This document shows, one piece after another, positions 1 to 5,015 of a stretch of 5,015 bases of DNA. The stretch is from Pseudomonadota bacterium (lineage in GTDB: Bacteria; Myxococcota; UBA9042; PHBI01), in contig SXIE01000318.1 of the NCBI GenBank assembly GCA_005772945.1, positions 1-5,015 on the forward strand, read 5' to 3'. Below the pieces are notes generated by a model. It was not told the origin of the DNA. It worked only from the letters and a program-made list of their open reading frames with translations, and did not search any database. Positions within the stretch are counted from its first letter, which is position 1; the number at the start of each line of letters is the position of its first letter. Both the position numbers and the translations under genes were made by a program.

Positions 1-876
1 CCAGCCGCCGACGTAGAGGGGCTGCCAGGCGGTGTGGTACTGCGGCATATAGAGGTACGCCTCGGTGGCGGTGAGGCGCACGTACACTTGCCGAACGGCG
101 TCGTGGAGATCGACGTAGTCGAGACCGGCTTGGCTGATCTGCGCGAACTGGAAGCGCTGTTCGCCACGCGCGCCGGTCTCGAGCCACTGCCCGTTGCCCA
201 GAGGCGAGAACGCGCCGCTCGCGAAGCCCCAATAGACGGGACGCTCGCCTTGGCCGTGCCCACCGTGGGGTCGCCGCCCGCCGCCGCCGCCTGGATGACC
301 GGCGGTGCCGCGCCGGATGCACTCGAGCTCGGCGTCATCGCCGCTCATCGCTTCTTCGCAGGGCGCGATGACCGCCGCCGCGTCACCGCGCGCGTGCGCC
401 GCGACGCCAATGCAAGCGAGCTCGTTGGCGTCGCCGTCCATGGCAAGGGCGCAGGCGGTCACCGCCGTCTGCATCGGACCGCGCGCGCCCGCCACGACCT
501 CGAAGCAGGTGAGCTCGTTCTGGTCGCCGTCCATCTCCGCCTCGCACGGCGCGAGGGCCGGCGACGGGTCCTGACGCGCGCGGACCCCGATGCGCACGCA
601 GGCGAGCTCGTTCTGGTCGCCGTCCATCGCCTGCTCGCAGGCGCGGACGAGCTGCGCGGGATGGAACGCGGCCCAGGCGACGGCGTCCTGGCAGGCAAGC
701 TCGTTCTGGTCGCCCTCGAACGCGTCGCCGCACGCGCGCATGACGCTCGCATCGGCGAACCAGTTCGTACCGGTGCGCTCCTGCCAGCCGTGGCGCGCGC
801 TGGCGGCGCCCGACGCGACGAGGACGGTGGTGGTGCCAAAGACGAGGATCGAGAGGGGGCCAAGAGGTGTGCGCAT
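1..876 (-). CDS. Secreted Cys-pair repeat protein (five 31-aa repeats plus C-terminal beta domain), 3' end outside window
   Basis: Function unknown; I do not recognise a named family. The frame is open for 292 codons from ATG at 876 to the window edge, with no stop seen. The start is supported by AGGAG seven bases upstream and by a signal peptide at residues 1-27 (hydrophobic 7-22, likely cleavage after ASA). Five repeats of exactly 31 residues begin at C49, C80, C111, C142 and C173. Each has C-x12-C around a core like AMDGDQNELAC. The visible protein has ten Cys, all in these pairs, as expected of disulphides in an exported protein. Residues 190-212 are Gly/His/Arg-rich. Residues 213-292 are aromatic and strand-like (GQWLE, FQFAQ, YVDLHDAVRQVYVRL). 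I infer a helical-hairpin solenoid followed by a small beta domain. The gene follows the metalloprotease gene after 55 bp, probably in one operon. The coding call is firm; any role is not. Confidence 0.92.
   Translation of the reverse strand, partial: MRTPLGPLSILVFGTTTVLVASGAASARHGWQERTGTNWFADASVMRACGDAFEGDQNELACQDAVAWAAFHPAQLVRACEQAMDGDQNELACVRIGVRARQDPSPALAPCEAEMDGDQNELTCFEVVAGARGPMQTAVTACALAMDGDANELACIGVAAHARGDAAAVIAPCEEAMSGDDAELECIRRGTAGHPGGGGGRRPHGGHGQGERPVYWGFASGAFSPLGNGQWLETGARGEQRFQFAQISQAGLDYVDLHDAVRQVYVRLTATEAYLYMPQYHTAWQPLYVGGW
319..732 (-). repeat. 93-bp tandem coding repeat, five units
   Basis: On the plus strand a GAGCTCG-like block recurs at 325, 418, 511, 604 and 697 (AAGCTCG at 697), always 93 bp apart. 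The copies at 511-534 and 604-627 are identical over 24 bp. Translated on the minus strand, these blocks are the conserved core FEGDQNELAC, MDGDQNELAC, MDGDQNELTC, MDGDANELAC and MSGDDAELEC. The 17 residues between units vary widely. The core is therefore conserved while the linkers drift, as expected of an old protein repeat under selection rather than a recent DNA duplication. The last unit loses its linker to a Gly/His-rich stretch. Confidence 0.95.
796..876 (-). other. Signal peptide of the repeat protein
   Basis: Residues 1-27 have a short basic start (MR), a hydrophobic stretch (residues 7-22) and a small-residue end, A-A-S-A, before R28-H29. The A-S-A triplet fits a signal peptidase I site. 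There is no lipobox Cys, so a soluble exported product is predicted unless an anchor lies in the unseen C-terminus. Confidence 0.85.
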
Positions 877-883
877 CGCGGTG

Positions 884-888
884 CTCCT
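884..888 (-). promoter_or_regulatory. Ribosome binding site of the repeat protein; gap of 55 bp to the protease stop
   Basis: The minus strand reads CAGGAG, then seven bases, then ATG at 876, which fixes this start. The whole gap 877-931 shows no GC-rich hairpin followed by a T run on the minus strand, and no promoter I would call. Read-through from the protease gene is the simplest reading. Confidence 0.8.
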
Positions 889-931
889 GAGGGACGGAGG
901 CACTTTACGGCGCGGACTAGGGCCTGATCTG

Positions 932-3900
932 TCAGAATCTCGTCTTCGACCGCCGGACCAGGACGGCGAGCGCCAACCCGACGACGAGCGCGTCGCCCCC
1001 GACCCCGCCGCCGCCGCACCCGCACCCGCCGTCGGATGCCGCGCCGTCGGCCGCACCGTCCGGGGCCGCGCCGTCGACGATGACCTCCGACGCAACCTCC
1101 GCGCCCGGTTCGAGGTCCGCGCCGTCGGGCGACGTCACCTCCTCCGCGTCGCCCGAGCCGCTGAACGCGATCCCCGCGACCGCGAGCTGCCCCATGCCGT
1201 CGAAGACGTACGCGCGTGCGCCTACCTCGACCGTCGCGCGATCGGCGTCCGGGTGGATCACGTCGACCCCCTCGAGCAGCGCCCCGTCGCCCGTTTGCCA
1301 GAAGACCCGATACGGCGCCACGCCGCCCGACACCTCTGCGTGCAACGTCACGGTGTCCCCGCCGCTGCCGGCGCTCACCGCGGCGGTCGCGACGATCGTC
1401 GGGCGCGCGGCCGCGCTCGACGGCGTCAGCGTGAAGACCAGGCGATCGGGCAGGCGGCCGCCGGCCACGTCGCTCGCCGGAAACGACTTCGGCGCGGACG
1501 GCGCGTAGCCGGGTGCCGTCACCGTGAGTTCGATCGTGCAGGCGCCGCGCGGCGCTCCGGGCGTGAAGGGGCGCGGCAGTCCCCGCACCGGACCGGCCGA
1601 GTCGCGGCTGCGTGCGGCATCGACGCCGCTACAGACGATATGCGAGGCGAGGTAGGCTTCCGGGAGCTCGGCGCCGCTCGCGCCGTCGACGATCGACAGC
1701 ACCGTGGCCGCGCCCAGATCGTCGGGACGGCGCCTGCGGTCGGGCGCTGGCAAGACCAGGATCTGGGACTCGTTGATGAGCCCGACCGCCGCATCGGCGA
1801 GCCCATCGCACATCGTCTGGGTCGGCTTGCCGAAGTCGGGCGACGCGGCCGGCAGCGCGAAGAAGTTGGTCGCCGGGGCCAACGCGGGGTCGCACAGATC
1901 GGCCCCCTTGACGCACACCGGCTCGACCGGCGGACTCCCGGGGAGCGATCCGATCTCGCCCGCGCCGTCCTGTCCCGCGACGACGTAGCCGCTCGGCGAG
2001 ACCGAGCAGTCCCCGGTCGCCGGGAGCTGCCAACAGGCGTAGACGGGATTGCCGGCCGCGTCGGTCGAGCCGGTGATGCGCACCGGCAGCGCGAAGGCGA
2101 GATCGTGCGCTGGCGCGCCAAGCGTCTCGCCAGGATCGCACGCGCAGTTGTTGCCGAGGTTCTGGCACAGGCCGTGGCTCTGGAAGGTGTCGTTCACGCG
2201 CTTGGTACCCGCGACGTCGGTCGCGTAGAGCGCGAGGAGTCCCGCATAGAGCGTCGCGACGTCCTCGGTGCGGTCGCGGTTGAGCGTCTGCCAGAGCGGA
2301 CCAAAGAGCGCGCGGTCGTCCCGGTAGATGGTCCACAGCGCGGCGGCGATCGCGATCTCCTCGTCGAGCCCGCACATGCGCCACACGTCGAGCCGGTCCA
2401 GGTTCATGTCGAGGTCGTCGCCCGCGCCGGCGGTGTAGACCCAGGGGTGGTTTGTGATCTTCTCGGCCGCGGTGAGCTCCTGGTCTTGGAGCACGGACGA
2501 GAAGAACTCGGCCCAGGCCTCGGTGAACGAGAAGGCGCTCGAGCCGTTGAGGAGGCCGCGGTGGTCGAAGGCGCAGCCGTCGTTGGGCGGGATGAAGCCC
2601 GCTCCGCCCATGAGCGAGGCGCCTTGGATGTGGTGGCCGTACTCGTGCCACTCGGCGTTGTCGGGGTGCTCGGCGGCCGAGGCGTGGCTCCCGTCGCGGC
2701 TGTAGGCGAGGACCGAGAAGCGCTGACCTTCGTCGTCGAAATCGGTGTAGGCCGAGGCGGAGGCCTCGGTCGCGTGGTAGCCGACGACGCGGACCGGCCC
2801 GAGCCAGAGGCGCTCGCCGGTGTCCTCGAAGACCTGGTCGACGACCTCCTGCGAGAACAGGTGCTCCTGACTCCAGCGCGCCGCGCGCTGCGTGTAGGCG
2901 TACATCTGCGCCAGGCTCATGAGCTTCGTCTGGTAGAAGGCCTGGTCCACCATCGTGGCCGGCAGCGCGCCGATGAGCGCGTCCGTGCTGCGAATGGGAT
3001 TGAGCTTCGCCGAGGGCTTGGCCGCGGGCGGCAGCGGCACGTCGAACCAGACGGTCTTGGTCTCGAGGTCGGCCTTGGCGGGCTCGGCGTCGTAGTAGAC
3101 GCGCAGGAGGTTGCGCCGGTCGTGCAGCGTCACGCGGATCGTGCCAGCGCCGACGCTGGGGTCGACCGCGGCGCAGCCGTCTTTGTCGGCGTAGAAGACC
3201 AGCGGCGGCGCGGCCCCGCGGTCCTGGCTGAGCTGCACCTCGCCGAGCGCTTGGCCGAGGCCATCGACGGCGCAGTAGATCGGGAGCGGCTCCATCGTCG
3301 TGTAGATCTCTGCGTCACCGCCGCCGCCGTCCGGATCCAAGGGACGGCCGACCCAGAAGAGGTTCTTGCCGTCGACACCGTCGAGCACCGGGTGCTCGTC
3401 GTCGAAGTCGTTGTTCGTGACGCGCGCGACCGTGCCGTCGGCATAGAGGTAGATCTCGCGCGCGCCGTCGACCGGGTAGCCGACAAGCGCGATGCGCCCG
3501 CCCGCGAGGACGGGGCGGTCGCCTTCGTCATGGACGATGTAGTCCACGCCGGGCGTGGGGATGACGCGATCGGCGCCGTTCTCCCAGAGGTGCAAGGCCC
3601 TCGAATCCTCGACCCACACGAAGCGCCCCGCGGCGTCGCTGGCGGCGAGTCCGGCGTGATAGAAGACGCCGGGCGTGAGGCCCGCGTCGAAGAGGACATG
3701 GCGGGCGTTGCTCTTGTCGACGAGGCTGTAGCGCAGGTTGCCGTCCTTGCCCTCGTAGTCGCTGATGATCAGCTGGCCGCCGCGCAGGAGCTCGGCGAAC
3801 GGTGTGCCTTCGAGCGGCACGGGCGCCGCGCCGCCGCGACTGACCGAGTAACGCAGATTGGCGCCATCGCCGACCTGGATGAGGATCGTGTCGTCGTGAA

Positions 3901-4750
3901 AGCCGGCGACCGACGGACACTGCGGGCCGGTGAAGCCGTCGGGATAGGGGACCTCGACGATGGGCTTCCGGTCGAGGTAGACGCCGCAGAAGAAGTCCTT
4001 CAGCGCCCCGCCCGTCAGGCCGTGATCGACGACGCCGAACCAGGCCACGTGCCCGGCATCGGCAAGGCCGCCGACATAGCTGGCGGGCGAGAGGAAGGAC
4101 CCGCAGTCGGCCGTGAGACGGACGAGCGCGTCGCCGTCCGAGGCAAAGAGATCGGTGTTGGCGATGAACGGCGGCGTAGTGCACGGGGTTCCGCCGGCCG
4201 CGGGATTGGCGCACGTGTCGTGCTTGGATGCCGCGAAGAGGGTCATCGTGCCGAAGTCCGAGGCGTTGGGGCCGCCGTAGGTCTGGTTCCACGGCACGGG
4301 CCAGAGGCGGTCGTCGGCCTCGCACGGGGTCGGCCAGGCCTTCCAAGTCCCGGCGACGATCTGGAGCGGGATGGGGTAGGTGCCGCGACAGACGGCGGCG
4401 ACGTCCGAGGTGTGGCCGGCGCCGATGACGCTCGCCGGCAGGACCCCGAAGGCTCGCCCGCCGACCGCACGATCGGCCGTGGCGCCGACGGGGCCGATCG
4501 GTGTCGCGTCGGGCGGGTTGCCGAGCAGGTAGAGGCGGCTGTCGGCGCTGACGTAGATCTGCCCCGCGAAGGCGGGCTCGCCGGCGAGCGGCACGTCCTC
4601 CACGTCGTTGGCGGTGAGGCGCACCGGCTGGGCGCGGACCTCGGCGGCGAGGGCCGCCGAGAGGATCGAAAGAAGCGCAGGAAGCGCGACCACCGAACCG
4701 CGCCTGATCACGTACGACGCCGTGCGACACACGTCCGCGACGCTCTTCAT
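932..4750 (-). CDS. Surface-anchored gluzincin zinc metalloprotease with propeller-like N-terminus and MYXO-CTERM tail
   Basis: Predicted exported zinc endopeptidase of 1272 residues. Visible order: signal peptide 1-40; beta-rich, TolB/propeller-like region about 41-490; beta linker about 490-590; helical N-lobe of the peptidase about 595-690; HEYGH at 702-706; TEAWAEFF at 743-750 with E744 as likely third zinc ligand; AAALWTIYRDD at 802-812, similar to the helix after the site in fungalysin (M36)-like enzymes; Cys-rich segment about 862-955; beta domain about 1010-1108; PKD-like domain about 1113-1198; Asp-Gly-Ala spacer 1226-1242; sorting signal 1243-1272. The zinc ligands and catalytic E703 are intact, so an active enzyme is expected. 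The exact peptidase family is uncertain; M36-like is my nearest comparison. The frame is open back to an ATG at 4903, but 4750 is chosen because GGGAGGTG precedes it and the signal peptide begins there. TGA stop at 934-932. Confidence 0.93.
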   Translation of the reverse strand: MKSVADVCRTASYVIRRGSVVALPALLSILSAALAAEVRAQPVRLTANDVEDVPLAGEPAFAGQIYVSADSRLYLLGNPPDATPIGPVGATADRAVGGRAFGVLPASVIGAGHTSDVAAVCRGTYPIPLQIVAGTWKAWPTPCEADDRLWPVPWNQTYGGPNASDFGTMTLFAASKHDTCANPAAGGTPCTTPPFIANTDLFASDGDALVRLTADCGSFLSPASYVGGLADAGHVAWFGVVDHGLTGGALKDFFCGVYLDRKPIVEVPYPDGFTGPQCPSVAGFHDDTILIQVGDGANLRYSVSRGGAAPVPLEGTPFAELLRGGQLIISDYEGKDGNLRYSLVDKSNARHVLFDAGLTPGVFYHAGLAASDAAGRFVWVEDSRALHLWENGADRVIPTPGVDYIVHDEGDRPVLAGGRIALVGYPVDGAREIYLYADGTVARVTNNDFDDEHPVLDGVDGKNLFWVGRPLDPDGGGGDAEIYTTMEPLPIYCAVDGLGQALGEVQLSQDRGAAPPLVFYADKDGCAAVDPSVGAGTIRVTLHDRRNLLRVYYDAEPAKADLETKTVWFDVPLPPAAKPSAKLNPIRSTDALIGALPATMVDQAFYQTKLMSLAQMYAYTQRAARWSQEHLFSQEVVDQVFEDTGERLWLGPVRVVGYHATEASASAYTDFDDEGQRFSVLAYSRDGSHASAAEHPDNAEWHEYGHHIQGASLMGGAGFIPPNDGCAFDHRGLLNGSSAFSFTEAWAEFFSSVLQDQELTAAEKITNHPWVYTAGAGDDLDMNLDRLDVWRMCGLDEEIAIAAALWTIYRDDRALFGPLWQTLNRDRTEDVATLYAGLLALYATDVAGTKRVNDTFQSHGLCQNLGNNCACDPGETLGAPAHDLAFALPVRITGSTDAAGNPVYACWQLPATGDCSVSPSGYVVAGQDGAGEIGSLPGSPPVEPVCVKGADLCDPALAPATNFFALPAASPDFGKPTQTMCDGLADAAVGLINESQILVLPAPDRRRRPDDLGAATVLSIVDGASGAELPEAYLASHIVCSGVDAARSRDSAGPVRGLPRPFTPGAPRGACTIELTVTAPGYAPSAPKSFPASDVAGGRLPDRLVFTLTPSSAAARPTIVATAAVSAGSGGDTVTLHAEVSGGVAPYRVFWQTGDGALLEGVDVIHPDADRATVEVGARAYVFDGMGQLAVAGIAFSGSGDAEEVTSPDGADLEPGAEVASEVIVDGAAPDGAADGAASDGGCGCGGGGVGGDALVVGLALAVLVRRSKTRF
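935..1024 (-). other. MYXO-CTERM-type C-terminal sorting signal
   Basis: Residues 1243-1272: C-G-C-G-G-G-G, then hydrophobic DALVVGLALAVLV, then R-R-S-K-T-R-F at the end. Cys-containing Gly motif, membrane helix and basic tail are the three parts of the MYXO-CTERM signal. In Myxococcota it is processed by myxosortases, which are CPBP-type intramembrane proteases, and directs proteins to the cell surface. An Asp-Gly-Ala spacer (1226-1242) leads into it. The tail is less Arg-rich than usual. Confidence 0.85.
1157..1414 (-). other. PKD/Ig-like domain of the metalloprotease
   Basis: Residues about 1113-1198. The strand pattern TVTLHAEVSGG, then APYRVFWQTGDG (1145-1156), then a Val/Ala strand and an Asp-rich turn, fits the PKD/Ig-like beta sandwich common in exported bacterial hydrolases, where G-x-x-P-Y-x-V-x-W-x-x-G-D-G is typical. 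A binding or spacing role is inferred. Confidence 0.6.
2507..2647 (-). other. Zinc-binding catalytic site (HEYGH ... EAWAE)
   Basis: H702, E703 and H706 form HExxH in the context EWHEYGHHIQG. After 37 further residues comes E744 in F-T-E-A-W-A-E-F-F, with E748 one helical turn later. HExxH plus a downstream Glu in an ExxxD/E helix is the gluzincin arrangement. Fungalysin- and thermolysin-like enzymes place their third ligand similarly, as in EGWSDFF. The metzincin HExxHxxGxxH pattern is absent: after H706 the order is HIQGAS. Confidence 0.88.
3281..4630 (-). other. Predicted beta-propeller-like N-terminal half of the metalloprotease
   Basis: Residues about 41-490 contain recurring blade-like strands. 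LRYS occurs at 299-302 and again at 339-342, each followed by a polar turn and a hydrophobic strand (VPLEG, HVLFD). EIYLYADGTVARVTNNDFDD at 432-451, then KNLFWVGRP at 462-470 and AEIYTT at 480-485, matches the pattern known from TolB-like propeller repeats (strand, gap, L-T-N-N-D, strand, E-I-Y). Several Cys at 121, 143, 180, 190, 216, 255 and 278 may be paired. The number of blades cannot be settled by eye. Confidence 0.6.
4631..4750 (-). other. Signal peptide of the metalloprotease
   Basis: Residues 1-40 have a long polar N-region with R9, R16 and R17, a hydrophobic stretch at 19-36 (VVALPALLSILSAALAA) and a V-R-A site before Q41. R16-R17 followed by G-S-V-V is a weak match to a Tat motif but lacks the preceding S/T and the Phe, so Sec is the default reading. 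Confidence 0.85.
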
Positions 4751-4929
4751 GTTGCACCTCCCGGCACCCTGTACGATCGGATGGGGGAAGTGTCGCGCGT
4801 CGCGCGCCGCCCGTACCTTGATGAGGCGCAACCGGGTGTGAGTCGGAACCCGTCGGTGGGGTGGTCCATGATCGCTTGCCGTCGCCGTCGCCGAACGCAC
4901 CAACCGATCGCTTTGGATCGCACCCCGTC
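4751..4929 (-). other. Leader region upstream of the metalloprotease, no gene supported
   Basis: About 180 bp between the hexamer array and the start codon. A promoter for the minus-strand genes should lie here or within the array, but I see no -35/-10 pair or sigma-54 element good enough to place. Small repeats are present: GATCGCTT at 4870-4877 and again at 4906-4913, and a tandem GTCGCGC near 4792-4805. No convincing hairpin-terminator was found. Confidence 0.5.
4755..4762 (-). promoter_or_regulatory. Strong ribosome binding site of the metalloprotease
   Basis: The minus strand reads GGGAGGTG, with the GGAGG core six bases from ATG at 4750. It decides the start against the ATG at 4903, which would add 51 Arg/His/Pro-rich residues ahead of the signal peptide. 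Confidence 0.88.
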
Positions 4930-5015
4930 GAGCTCGAGTCCGAGTCGGAGTCCGAGTTCGAGTTCGAGTTCGAGTGCGAGTCCGAGACCGAGTCCGAGAC
5001 CGAGACCGAGAGCGA
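4930..5015. repeat. Hexanucleotide tandem array GAGNNC, about 14 units, continues past the window
   Basis: GAG recurs every six bases from 4930 to 5014 without one change of phase. Units in order: GAGCTC, GAGTCC, GAGTCG, GAGTCC, three GAGTTC, GAGTGC, GAGTCC, GAGACC, GAGTCC, two GAGACC, GAGAGC. Only GAG is fixed; the other three bases vary. Related variants cluster (TTC in the middle, ACC at the right), which suggests growth by slipped copying of neighbours. Read in frame it would give Glu-Ser/Phe/Thr dipeptides on the plus strand or Ser-Asp/Asn/Val on the minus, but no gene around it is supported. Confidence 0.93.

Noticed and set aside
459..481. Apparent frameshift and stop in the repeat gene near its third repeat
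   Set aside because: A first reading slipped by inserting an extra GCG in the GC run around 481-490. Rereading base by base gives A-R-G-P-M-Q-T and the frame stays open; the Cys spacing of 31 residues confirms it.
34..927. Long plus-strand frame of 297 codons
   Set aside because: It is the antisense of the repeat gene: its ELVLVAVH-like repeats follow the same 93-bp period. It has no ribosome binding site and no signal or domain, and its composition is Arg/Ala-rich as usual for shadow frames in GC-rich DNA.
877..931. Terminator or promoter between the two genes
   Set aside because: No stable hairpin with a T tail and no recognisable promoter boxes in 55 bp.
4751..4903. 51-codon upstream extension of the protease to ATG at 4903
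   Set aside because: No ribosome binding site at 4903, an Arg/His/Pro-rich extension, and it would bury the signal peptide. GGGAGGTG lies directly before ATG 4750.
3528..5015. Minus-strand frame running from the hexamer array (Ser-Asp/Asn repeats) into a frame overlapping the protease
   Set aside because: Stop-free, but it becomes an Arg-rich shadow of the protease after 4750 and lacks a supported start or any recognisable domain.
4876..5015. Possible plus-strand gene starting at TTG 4876 and reading the array as Glu-Ser/Phe/Thr
   Set aside because: No ribosome binding site, a rare start codon and only low-complexity sequence within the window. The flank to the right would be needed to reconsider it.
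4930..5015. CRISPR array
   Set aside because: The period is six bases with no spacers, so it is a simple tandem repeat.

Overview
The window is GC-rich throughout. It carries two secreted-protein genes on the minus strand in the same direction, 55 bp apart, preceded by a short leader and a hexanucleotide tandem repeat that runs off the right edge. The large protein ends in a Cys-Gly-Cys plus hydrophobic helix plus basic tail signal of the MYXO-CTERM type. Together with the base composition, this points to Myxococcota (myxobacteria and relatives). This is inferred from one signal and composition; nothing in the window fixes the genus.

Layout in the direction of transcription (right to left). 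5015-4930: GAGNNC hexamer array. 4929-4751: leader with a strong ribosome binding site. 4750-932: a 1272-residue exported metalloprotease with a signal peptide, a predicted beta-propeller-like N-terminal half, a gluzincin-type zinc site (HEYGH at 702-706, candidate third ligand E744), accessory beta domains including a PKD-like one, an Asp-Gly-Ala spacer and the C-terminal sorting signal. 931-877: short gap with a ribosome binding site and no visible terminator. 876-1: the first 292 residues of a second exported protein whose stop lies beyond the left edge.

The second gene is the less expected part. Its frame is open from the start codon to the window edge and it has a clean signal peptide. 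It contains five tandem repeats of exactly 31 residues (93 bp), each with a C-x12-C pair around an M-D-G-D-x-N-E-L core. All ten cysteines in the visible protein belong to these pairs. A Gly/His-rich linker and a beta-rich, aromatic C-terminal domain follow. I know no firm family name for it.

The two genes are probably co-transcribed and both products leave the cytoplasm. The protease is probably held at the cell surface; the repeat protein shows no anchor in the part seen. A joint role, such as partner, inhibitor, substrate or shared surface layer, is inference from adjacency only.
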